From Candidatus Woesearchaeota archaeon (lineage in GTDB: Archaea > Nanobdellota > Nanobdellia > Woesearchaeales > 21-14-0-10-32-9): DNA of 12,122 bases. Position numbers and translations under genes: made by a program. Positions within the stretch are counted from its first letter, which is position 1; each line of letters begins with the position of its first letter. This document shows, one piece after another, positions 6,250 through 12,122 of this stretch. The notes below the pieces were generated by a model, which worked only from the letters and a program-made list of their open reading frames with translations, had not been told where the DNA came from and did no database searches. The DNA lies in NCBI GenBank assembly GCA_007116295.1, contig SKIS01000059.1, positions 1 through 12,122 on the forward strand, written 5' to 3'.

Positions 6250-6279
6250 TTTTCTCGAGAAAAACAAGGGTTTTTCGAG
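6250..6279. repeat. palindrome/hairpin between the two ORB-like boxes
   Basis: TTTTCTCGAGAAAA (6250-6263) is a perfect 14-bp palindrome. Part of it can also pair downstream: CTCGA/AAAA (6254-6263, one bulged G) with TTTTTCGAG (6271-6279) around the loop ACAAGGG. No T-tract follows, so it is unlikely to be a terminator. It sits midway between the boxes. Confidence 0.6.
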
Positions 6280-6280
6280 G

Positions 6281-6304
6281 TTTCCAGTGGAAATGAAGGG
6301 GGTC
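6281..6304 (+). other. candidate Origin Recognition Box 2
   Basis: The dyad TTTCCAGTGGAAA is repeated exactly at 6281-6293, then TGAAGGGGGTC. Relative to box 1 it has TGAA for CGAA and five G instead of four, as expected of a conserved functional site with tolerated variation rather than a recent duplication. Same orientation as box 1. Confidence 0.75.
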
Positions 6305-6352
6305 TATTTTTTTCTAAATATATGTTTGGAACTTACGGATAAAACACGAAAG

Positions 6353-6387
6353 CATTTATAAATGAAGCCTCATTACCATTTATAAAT
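6353..6387 (+). promoter_or_regulatory. tandem TATA boxes of tbp
   Basis: CATTTATAAAT occurs at 6353-6363 and again at 6377-6387, a 24-bp period. The first is part of the perfect palindrome CATTTATAAATG (6353-6364). Box 1 predicts a start near 6384, giving a leader that contains the Shine-Dalgarno; box 2 covers that start and by itself predicts a start at about the ATG. TBP binding to box 2 could repress its own gene. Confidence 0.65.
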
Positions 6388-6399
6388 AAAAAGTTTTAA

Positions 6400-6405
6400 G
6401 AGGAG
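6400..6405 (+). promoter_or_regulatory. Shine-Dalgarno of tbp
   Basis: GAGGAG ends six nt before the ATG at 6412. It implies that the working transcript starts upstream, from TATA box 1, rather than leaderless from box 2. Confidence 0.75.
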
Positions 6406-6411
6406 ATATAA

Positions 6412-6969
6412 ATGGCAGAAAAATTTAATCCACATGACAACATAACCGTTGTAAACATAGTAGTATCATCAAGTTTAGGACACGACATACCTTTAGAAAA
6501 GATGGCTGCTACTCTAAGCAACACAGAATACAATCCAGAGCAGTTTCCTGGACTAGTAATAAGAATAAAAGAACCAAAAACATCTGCACTAATCTTCAGC
6601 TCAGGAAACATAGTCTGTACAGGAGCAAGAAGCCTAGATAAAGTTCATGAAAGCATAAAAAAAATAATAGAAAGTGTTGAGAAAATTGGTATAAAGATAG
6701 ATATAGAACCACAAATCAATGTCCAAAACATTGTAGCAAGTGGAAATATAGGTATGGATTTAAACCTAAACACTTTGGCTATGAAACTAGATAATACAGA
6801 ATATGAACCAGAGCAGTTTCCTGGATTAGTTTACAAACTAATGGAAGCACAAGCAACTTTCTTGCTTTTCAGCAACGGAAAAATTGTGTGTACAGGAACT
6901 AAATCTGAAGAAATGGTTCATAAAGCAGTTGATAAGCTAATAGAAAACTTACAAAGATTCAAGAAATAA
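6412..6969 (+). CDS. tbp: TATA-box binding protein TBP
   Basis: General transcription factor that binds and bends TATA DNA and, with TFB, recruits archaeal RNA polymerase. The 185-aa protein has the typical archaeal size and the two-fold saddle repeat: repeat 1 (about 8-90) contains YNPEQFPGLV and GNIVCTGARS; repeat 2 (about 98-180) contains YEPEQFPGLV and GKIVCTGTKS. No extra domains; unlike many archaeal TBPs it has no long acidic tail and ends LQRFKK. The start is set by GAGGAG six nt before the ATG. It is transcribed from its own twin-TATA promoter just downstream of the origin-like boxes, and a hairpin/T-tract separates it from mcm. Confidence 0.98.
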   Translation: MAEKFNPHDNITVVNIVVSSSLGHDIPLEKMAATLSNTEYNPEQFPGLVIRIKEPKTSALIFSSGNIVCTGARSLDKVHESIKKIIESVEKIGIKIDIEPQINVQNIVASGNIGMDLNLNTLAMKLDNTEYEPEQFPGLVYKLMEAQATFLLFSNGKIVCTGTKSEEMVHKAVDKLIENLQRFKK

Positions 6970-6970
6970 A

Positions 6971-7001
6971 CCCTTTAAAAGGGCTTTTTTACTTTTTTTT
7001 T
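6971..7001 (+). terminator. tbp terminator
   Basis: CCCTTT-A-AAAGGG (6971-6983) followed by T6 and, after AC, T9. As RNA the stem must open a few central pairs for a loop, leaving a short GC-closed stem before the U-tract. It lies in the 36-bp gap between tbp and mcm. Confidence 0.65.
6973..6982 (+). promoter_or_regulatory. possible TATA box of mcm, inside the tbp terminator
   Basis: CTTTAAAAGG is TATA-like and centred about 28 nt before the mcm ATG at 7006, right for a leaderless mRNA. No Shine-Dalgarno precedes that ATG, only T9 and AACA. The same bases form the tbp terminator stem, so one palindrome may end one gene and start the next. Confidence 0.5.
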
Positions 7002-7005
7002 AACA

Positions 7006-10000
7006 ATGGAGCCAGATACACAGATAAATAGATTTAGAGAATTTTTAGACTTGCACTACAACGACGTGTTGTTAGATAAAGCAAGCAAAGGAGAAGAATA
7101 CATAGTAATTCCTTTTCCGCAACTAGCAATATTTGATCCTAGACTCGCTGAAGAATTACTCGAAAATCCAGAAGACGTAATTAAAGCAGCAGAGTACGCA
7201 ATATCTAAATTTGATTTAGGTGTAGACATAGAAATAAAAGCCAGATTCTCAGAGCTTCCTTTTAGTTCTAACATAGTAATAAGAAATATCAGAAGTAAAC
7301 ACATTGACAAATTCATAGAGTTTAAAGGAATAGTAAGACAAAAAACGGATGTAAGACCTCAAGTTACGAGTGCTAAGTTCGAATGTCCAAGTTGTGGAGC
7401 AATACTAACAGTTCTGCAAATGGACACAAAATTCAAAGAACCAAGTAGTTGTAGCTGTGGAAGAAAAGGAAAATTCAATCAATTAGCTAAAGAGCTAGTA
7501 GATGCACAAAAACTAGTCATAGAAGAAGCCCCAGAAGACTTAGATGGAGGAGAGCAACCTAAGAGAATAAACGTTTTCTTAAAAAACGACTTAGTAAGTC
7601 CTATAAGCGATAGAAAAACTAATCCAGGAAGTAAGATAGTTGTAACAGGGGTGTTAAAAGAAGTTCCAATAACTCTCGCTTCTGGGGGAAAAAGCACTCG
7701 TTTTGACTTAATGATAGAAGCAAACTACGTTGCGCCCATACAAGAAGAATTTGCAACTCTAGAAATAAGCGAAGAAGAGAAGCAAAAAATAACGGAGATG
7801 TCAAAAGATAAAGATATCTACAATAACATAATAACAAGTATGGCTCCTACGATTTATGGACACGACAGAATAAAAGAAGCATTAACATTACAACTTTTTG
7901 GTGGAACAAGAAAAAGCCAATCCGATGGAGTTATGAGAAGAGGAGATATACACATATTGCTAATAGGTGATCCGGGATCGGGCAAGAGTCAACTTTTGAA
8001 AAGAATGAGTCATGTCGCACCTAAATCTAGATTTGTAAGCGGTAAAGGAGCTTCGGGAGCAGGGTTGACGGCCTCTGTTGTCAAAGATGAATTTTTGAGA
8101 GGTTGGGCTTTAGAAGCAGGAGCGCTTGTTTTAGCAAATAGAGGATTGGTTTGTATAGATGAGCTGGATAAGATGACTAAAGAAGATGCATCAGCTATGC
8201 ATGAAGCCCTTGAACAACAGTGTTATGACTATGATACTATAATAACTCTAGCAGACGGATCCGAAGTCAAAATAGGAGATTTTGTAGAGCAAAAGTTCGA
8301 AAAACATCCTGATAAAATAATACAAGGAAAAGACTGTCTGATATTAGAGCCAGATGTAGTTCAGGAAAAAGTATTTTCTACAGATTGGGATAAAATAGCT
8401 CCTGTTAAAATTGATAGAGTTAGCAAACACATCTCAACAAAAAAGATGATACAAATAAGTGTTACAAATGGAAGAAAAATAAAGGTGACTCCAGAGCATC
8501 CTGTTTTTATAATAGAAAAAGGAGAAATAGAAACCAAAAGAGCAGACCAAATTAAAAAAGAAGACTTCATACCAATCCCTGCTAAAATACCTGTTAAAGG
8601 AGAAAAACAGTATTTTAAATCAAATTATTTTAATGAAAGAGCTATAAATCATATTAAAGTGCCAGTGTCTAACTGTAAGGAATTATATAAGATAGCAGGT
8701 TACTTAATTAGTGAAGGAAGTAGTGAGATAAATAGAGGCAAAAAAATAGGTGTCAATTTTACAAACAAATCAGAAATATTATTGGAAGATTTCAAAGACT
8801 GCATGAAAAAAGTATTTGATATAACTCCTTATGAGCAAGAAAGGAAAGACCATAATGAGCCAAGGTTGATGTTGAGATATATAAGCACTGAACTAGCAAC
8901 TTTTTTTGAAAAAGAACTAAAATCTATAACTGAGTTATCTGGTAAAAAAGAAGTACCTCAAAAACTTATGAAGGGGAAACTAGAAGATGTAGCTGCTATG
9001 TTGCAAGCACTTTTTGAAGGAGACGGGCATGTTTCAAAAAAGCCCAGAACTTTAAGAATAGGATATGCTACAAATTCCCCGAGATTAGCACAGCAAGTAC
9101 AAGACCTGCTTTTAAGATTTGAAATAAGAAGCAGTATAACAGAACATAAAAAATCCTACAAAGTCAATATAACGGGATATGAAAACATCTTAAGATTTAA
9201 TGAAAAAATAGGCTTTATGAGCGAAGAAAGAGCACTTAAGGTTAAAGAATATCTAAAAAATAAAACACCTATAAGAACTATAAAGGATGTAGTTCCTAAT
9301 TGTGGCGAAAAAATCATTGCTCTGTTACAAAAAGCAAATATCAATAAAGTCAATAACAATACTTTTGCAACTATGAAACATGATTACTTAAAAAAGAAAA
9401 AAGCGATAAGCAGAAAACAACTTCAAAAGCTTCTTGAAGAAACAAAAAAACGAGGAGTTACTGACAAGACTTTGGAAAAGTTAGCGTATGGAGATATAAG
9501 ATTTGAAAAAGTAAAAGAGGTAAAAGAAGTGAATTCAACTCACGAATGGACTTATGACATAACCGTAGAGCCTAATCACACTTTTATAAGTCAAGGAGCC
9601 ATTTTACATAACACTATTACTATAAGTAAAGCAAATATCCAAGCAACTCTTAGAAGTGAAACCACTGTTTTAGCAGCGGCGAACCCTAAATTCGGAAGGT
9701 TTGATCCTTATGAAGTATTGGCTAAACAAATAGATCTTCCAAGCACATTAATTAATAGGTTTGATTTGATTTTTCCAGTTAAAGACTTGCCTGACTTAGA
9801 CAAAGATGAAAAACTTGCAAGCTTCATTTTAAAGCTTCATAAAGGAACTGACATCAAAGAAGTAATGTATGATACTGATGAAATTAAGAGATATGTCGGT
9901 TATGCAAAGCAAAAAGTTGTTCCTAAACTAACTGATGACGCTTTACTTGAAATCAAAAAGTATTTTGTTGAGATGAGAAACTCTGGCTCTACAGAAGAAA

Positions 10001-10413
10001 AAATCCAAAGTATACCTATTAGTGCAAGACAACTTGAAGGGCTTGTAAGGCTTAGTGAAGCGAGTGCAAGAACACGTCTTTCAGAGAAAGTCACTAAAAA
10101 AGACGCTCAAAGAGCAATAGATTTACTGCACCATTGCTTAATGCTTATAGGATATGATTCTGAAACAGGTAAATTTGACATAGACAGGATAACCACTGGT
10201 ATTACTGCAAGTCAAAGAAGCCATATATCTATTGTTAAAGACTTAATATCTGAATTAGAAGCAGAACACGGAAAGATGATCCCAGTAGATGATCTACTTC
10301 AAAAAGCAGAAGAAAGAGGGGTAAGCGAAGAAAAAGTTAACGAAGTCTTAGAAAAGCTCAAACGAGCAGGAGACATCTTCAACCCCAGACACGGCTTCAT
10401 AAGCAAAATATAA
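7006..10413 (+). CDS. mcm: replicative helicase MCM precursor with intein
   Basis: Hexameric 3'-5' DNA helicase of the archaeal replication fork. The 1135-aa precursor is an MCM of 671 aa plus a 464-aa intein at residues 406-869. Extein features: N-terminal domain with a zinc site C127-x2-C130...C149-x-C151, Walker A GDPGSGKS (321-328), Walker B VCIDELDK (382-389), sensor 1 AAANP (890-894), arginine finger R918 in NRFDLIF, and a C-terminal winged helix (about 1066-1135). All catalytic motifs are intact, so the spliced protein should be active. The zinc site has CxC rather than CxxC in its second half. Start: first in-frame ATG, no Shine-Dalgarno, 36 bp after tbp; the leader offers a TATA-like sequence at leaderless distance. 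It lies about 0.7 kb from the ORB-like boxes, in keeping with its role at the origin. Confidence 0.97.
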   Translation: MEPDTQINRFREFLDLHYNDVLLDKASKGEEYIVIPFPQLAIFDPRLAEELLENPEDVIKAAEYAISKFDLGVDIEIKARFSELPFSSNIVIRNIRSKHIDKFIEFKGIVRQKTDVRPQVTSAKFECPSCGAILTVLQMDTKFKEPSSCSCGRKGKFNQLAKELVDAQKLVIEEAPEDLDGGEQPKRINVFLKNDLVSPISDRKTNPGSKIVVTGVLKEVPITLASGGKSTRFDLMIEANYVAPIQEEFATLEISEEEKQKITEMSKDKDIYNNIITSMAPTIYGHDRIKEALTLQLFGGTRKSQSDGVMRRGDIHILLIGDPGSGKSQLLKRMSHVAPKSRFVSGKGASGAGLTASVVKDEFLRGWALEAGALVLANRGLVCIDELDKMTKEDASAMHEALEQQCYDYDTIITLADGSEVKIGDFVEQKFEKHPDKIIQGKDCLILEPDVVQEKVFSTDWDKIAPVKIDRVSKHISTKKMIQISVTNGRKIKVTPEHPVFIIEKGEIETKRADQIKKEDFIPIPAKIPVKGEKQYFKSNYFNERAINHIKVPVSNCKELYKIAGYLISEGSSEINRGKKIGVNFTNKSEILLEDFKDCMKKVFDITPYEQERKDHNEPRLMLRYISTELATFFEKELKSITELSGKKEVPQKLMKGKLEDVAAMLQALFEGDGHVSKKPRTLRIGYATNSPRLAQQVQDLLLRFEIRSSITEHKKSYKVNITGYENILRFNEKIGFMSEERALKVKEYLKNKTPIRTIKDVVPNCGEKIIALLQKANINKVNNNTFATMKHDYLKKKKAISRKQLQKLLEETKKRGVTDKTLEKLAYGDIRFEKVKEVKEVNSTHEWTYDITVEPNHTFISQGAILHNTITISKANIQATLRSETTVLAAANPKFGRFDPYEVLAKQIDLPSTLINRFDLIFPVKDLPDLDKDEKLASFILKLHKGTDIKEVMYDTDEIKRYVGYAKQKVVPKLTDDALLEIKKYFVEMRNSGSTEEKIQSIPISARQLEGLVRLSEASARTRLSEKVTKKDAQRAIDLLHHCLMLIGYDSETGKFDIDRITTGITASQRSHISIVKDLISELEAEHGKMIPVDDLLQKAEERGVSEEKVNEVLEKLKRAGDIFNPRHGFISKI
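8221..9612 (+). mobile_element. MCM intein with LAGLIDADG homing endonuclease
   Basis: A 464-aa protein-splicing element inserted in frame between EALEQQ and TITISKA, just after Walker B. Splicing residues are all present: Cys1 (C406 of the precursor), block B with T495-P-E-H498, block F WTYDITVEPNHTF, penultimate His868, Asn869, and Thr870 as +1 nucleophile. A central DOD-type endonuclease has two motif blocks, AGYLISEG (acid E570) and ALFEGDG (acid D673), so both metal-binding acids are present and homing may still be possible. Insertion in the MCM ATPase core near this point is a known archaeal intein site; I recall it as a cdc21/MCM site but cannot confirm the allele name. Interrupting Walker B to sensor 1 means the helicase is inactive until splicing. 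Confidence 0.96.
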
Positions 10414-10416
10414 AAA
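10408..10416 (+). promoter_or_regulatory. TATA box of the pilin-like gene
   Basis: ATATAAAAA overlaps the mcm stop codon and is centred 27 nt before the ATG at 10439, leaderless spacing. No Shine-Dalgarno lies in the 25-bp gap. Confidence 0.55.
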
Positions 10417-10438
10417 CTCTTCACCTCATTTTAGTTAT

Positions 10439-11185
10439 ATGTTTTTTAAAAAAGCTCAATTCACTCTATTTGTCATATTAGGAATTGTTTTAGTCATAAT
10501 AGCCTCTCTAGCAATTTATTTAGTTATGTCTACTGATAGAGACGCCCAGTTCACTCCTACTTTGACTGATGGTTACTCTGCTTTAAATTCTGATAGATGG
10601 GATGAGCCTCTACAAGAATTAACAGAAGCAGAAATAGTAGAATTAGTCGAGTTACTGAAAGAAGAAATATTGGATGAGATGAGTGAACAAATAGATTTTT
10701 TAGGAGTGCCTATTAATTCGTTAGAGCTAGAAGGAGTTGAGTTTACAAGCACACAGTTTGGCCCTGCTCAAATAGTTCAAAAGCAGCCAAATGGAATTAT
10801 AAGCCCTTCTTTAAGAGAGTTTGAAGAGGCATTAGAAGAAAAATGGTGTTCTCATTTAGAAGAGATATATAGTCAAGAGCCTCATTTTGAATTAACTCTT
10901 AACCGTTGTGAAGTTAGTATTGATGAATTTCAAATAAATTTACAGGCAGACACACTAGTATTTATAGAACCTCTTAATTTGTTTGTAGAAGATTTTTTTG
11001 AAGATTTTTTTGAATCAGATTTGGGATTTTTAATTAACGCGAGAGATGAGCTATACGAGCATTATTTGTTAAACAATAATTATTTTAAATCATTTGAAGA
11101 CACAAACATAGTGATAGATTTGCAAGGAGAATATAATGTAATAGAACTGATCAGAGAGAGTTCGTTGAGGTTTGCACATGAATAA
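10439..11185 (+). CDS. membrane-anchored hypothetical protein with pilin-like N-terminus
   Basis: A 248-aa protein of unknown function. Its N-terminus is KKA-QFTLFVILGIVLVIIASLAIYLV: two Lys, a small residue, Gln, then one hydrophobic helix (about 8-30). This resembles archaeal class III (type IV pilin) signal peptides, cut by the prepilin peptidase before Gln7, but the Glu five residues into the mature pilin is missing (Phe11 is there), so a plain N-terminal anchor is also possible. The rest is strongly acidic and probably extracytoplasmic, with two Cys (137, 157) that could form a disulfide, and a repeated EDFFEDFFE segment (184-192). Similar proteins are common in DPANN genomes from memory, without assigned roles. 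Its last 8 bp overlap the next gene, so the two are probably one operon and may act together at the cell surface. Confidence 0.75.
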   Translation: MFFKKAQFTLFVILGIVLVIIASLAIYLVMSTDRDAQFTPTLTDGYSALNSDRWDEPLQELTEAEIVELVELLKEEILDEMSEQIDFLGVPINSLELEGVEFTSTQFGPAQIVQKQPNGIISPSLREFEEALEEKWCSHLEEIYSQEPHFELTLNRCEVSIDEFQINLQADTLVFIEPLNLFVEDFFEDFFESDLGFLINARDELYEHYLLNNNYFKSFEDTNIVIDLQGEYNVIELIRESSLRFAHE

Positions 11186-12122
11186 AAAATTATTTTTAAT
11201 TATATTGTTGATTTTTAGTGTTCCTGTTATGAGCGAAGCTTGTCTATTTTTGGACAATTTTTTATGTGAAGAAAATCCTCCTTTAGAAGACTTAACATAT
11301 ACTCAATGGCTCTCTGTAGATCAAAGCAAGCTAGCTGCTGAGGAAATAAAACTAATCCCTGTCGATATTTACGATCCTTTTGAAATCAGAGAACAATATT
11401 TGACGTATTCCACGTTTGAGCAAGTTCAAAGAAGGTTTTTAGAATTTGATAATTTAGCGCTGTTAAACTCTTCTTTGGTTAGTCAAGTGTTTAAAGAAGA
11501 TTTTTATTTAGATTTGGAGTTTCCTCAGGGATTGAACCTTTATTTTAATCTCACTCATTTATCAGGAGACTTCGCAACTTATGATCCTTTCATGTTTATC
11601 GAATTTAAACAAGTTTTGGATGAAAATGCTCTTTCTTTAATTGACGGAGAAGTAGTTATCTCATCTTTTAATCACACTAACATAACTCTTGATGAAGAAG
11701 CAATATACGTTTATTTTGAAAGGGATTTTGTTGAAGTGTTTGAAGTTCAAGAACTTCAAATTAGCTCTATGAAAGAATTCTATTGCATTGGTTGCTCTTT
11801 AGCCACCAATTTTGAAGAAGAGCTATGGATTAATGTTTATTTGGGAGACTTTAATGTATCTCAAGATAAAATAGTGCTGTTTGAAACTCAAGACAACTCT
11901 TTGTTTTATTCTGACTTACTAGAGTTCTCTGTGGTTACAACAGAAAAAGACTTAGTGATATCTTCCAATTCTGAAATATCTTCTGATGTCTTTTTTGACT
12001 TTGAAATAATCTCTCTAAACGGGCCTTTAGCCTTCCAATCTCAAGAACTATATTTGAATATCGATGAAGATTCCCAAATAAACATCTCTTCTGAAGGAAT
12101 TGAAGGAAAAGGAAGATTTTTA
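11178..12122 (+). CDS. secreted hypothetical protein, 3' partial
   Basis: The frame from ATG 11178 stays open for 315 codons to the window end. The N-terminus MNKKLFLIILLIFSVPVMSEA is a Sec-type signal peptide: positive start, hydrophobic core, and an S-E-A cleavage site before Cys22. The SEAC is not a classic lipobox (no Leu at -3), so I do not call it a lipoprotein. The mature part is acidic, rich in Phe, Leu, Ser and Asp/Glu with alternating hydrophobic residues, suggesting beta-sandwich-like repeats, and has Cys22, Cys30 and C203-x2-C206, which could form disulfides. No known family is recognised. Its ATG lies inside the end of the pilin-like gene in another frame (8-bp overlap), so it is probably translated by coupling. 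Codon use and open length support a real gene. Confidence 0.82.
   Translation, partial: MNKKLFLIILLIFSVPVMSEACLFLDNFLCEENPPLEDLTYTQWLSVDQSKLAAEEIKLIPVDIYDPFEIREQYLTYSTFEQVQRRFLEFDNLALLNSSLVSQVFKEDFYLDLEFPQGLNLYFNLTHLSGDFATYDPFMFIEFKQVLDENALSLIDGEVVISSFNHTNITLDEEAIYVYFERDFVEVFEVQELQISSMKEFYCIGCSLATNFEEELWINVYLGDFNVSQDKIVLFETQDNSLFYSDLLEFSVVTTEKDLVISSNSEISSDVFFDFEIISLNGPLAFQSQELYLNIDEDSQINISSEGIEGKGRFL

Larger units (their letters stand above)
6195..6325. other. probable replication origin (oriC) region
   Basis: This non-coding stretch combines two ORB-like boxes 86 bp apart in the same orientation, a central palindrome/hairpin (6250-6279), and an A/T-rich segment (about 6305-6325, TATTTTTTTCTAAATATATG) that could be the unwinding element. 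mcm and tbp lie immediately downstream and DP2 upstream, so gene context fits. Orc1/Cdc6, often encoded beside archaeal origins, is not in the window. The origin call is inference from known ORB structure; skew analysis would test it. Confidence 0.65.

Noticed and set aside
6195..6304. Reading the repeated boxes as a CRISPR array or IS ends
   Set aside because: Only two copies, no regular spacers, no cas or transposase gene, and copies are direct rather than terminal inverted repeats.
6324..6345. Third or inverted ORB at TTTGGAACTTACGG or TATACTGGTTTAC
   Set aside because: Only half sites are present and there is no G-rich half in the right place.
7056..10094. Minus-strand open frames inside mcm
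   Set aside because: Antisense shadows of the helicase and intein coding sequence.
11232..11246. Lipoprotein signal at the secreted protein N-terminus
   Set aside because: Residues before Cys22 are SEA, without the Leu/Val expected at -3 of a lipobox; signal peptidase I-type cleavage fits better.

Overview
The window is a gene-dense, AT-rich stretch of an archaeal genome. The evidence is the archaea-specific information-processing set (DNA polymerase D large subunit, aIF2 beta, TBP, MCM) and archaeal TATA boxes about 25-28 nt ahead of start codons. Low GC, very tight packing, an MCM intein and short Cys-rich or pilin-like hypothetical proteins suggest a small-genome DPANN-type lineage (Woesearchaeota or Pacearchaeota-like). 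That lineage call is inference; I could not run a phylogeny.

Layout. 1-2937 (+): DP2, the PolD catalytic subunit, cut at its 5' end by the window edge. 2939-5553 (-): aIF2 beta on its own promoter, then a purC - HAD phosphatase - dCMP deaminase operon read toward it. 5554-5869: a purC/ncRNA divergent promoter region, an apparent independent structured non-coding RNA (about 5655-5760) with TATA box and T-tract, and the leader of the next gene, which can fold to hide its ribosome binding site. 5870-6181 (+): a 103-aa protein made of two similar zinc-knuckle/WLKE units, ending in a terminator hairpin that contains its stop codon. 6182-6411: a 230-bp gap with two direct copies of a sequence that looks like the archaeal Origin Recognition Box (ORB), separated by a palindrome, followed by the double-TATA promoter of TBP. 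6412-6969 (+): TBP. 7006-10413 (+): MCM replicative helicase interrupted after the Walker B motif by a 464-aa LAGLIDADG intein. 10439-11185 (+): a pilin-like membrane-anchored protein of unknown function. 11178-12122 (+): a secreted protein of unknown function, open to the window end.

How it fits together. The most notable reading is a probable chromosomal replication origin between the zinc-knuckle gene and tbp, beside the replicative helicase, with the replicative polymerase subunit about 3.3 kb upstream. Orc1/Cdc6, the expected ORB binder, is not in the window. The minus-strand operon is nucleotide metabolism: late-middle purine synthesis, a phosphatase and dCMP to dUMP conversion. Control appears compact. 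Four genes have TATA boxes placed for leaderless transcripts (aIF2 beta, purC, mcm, the pilin-like gene), while tbp and the zinc-knuckle gene have Shine-Dalgarno sequences and real leaders.
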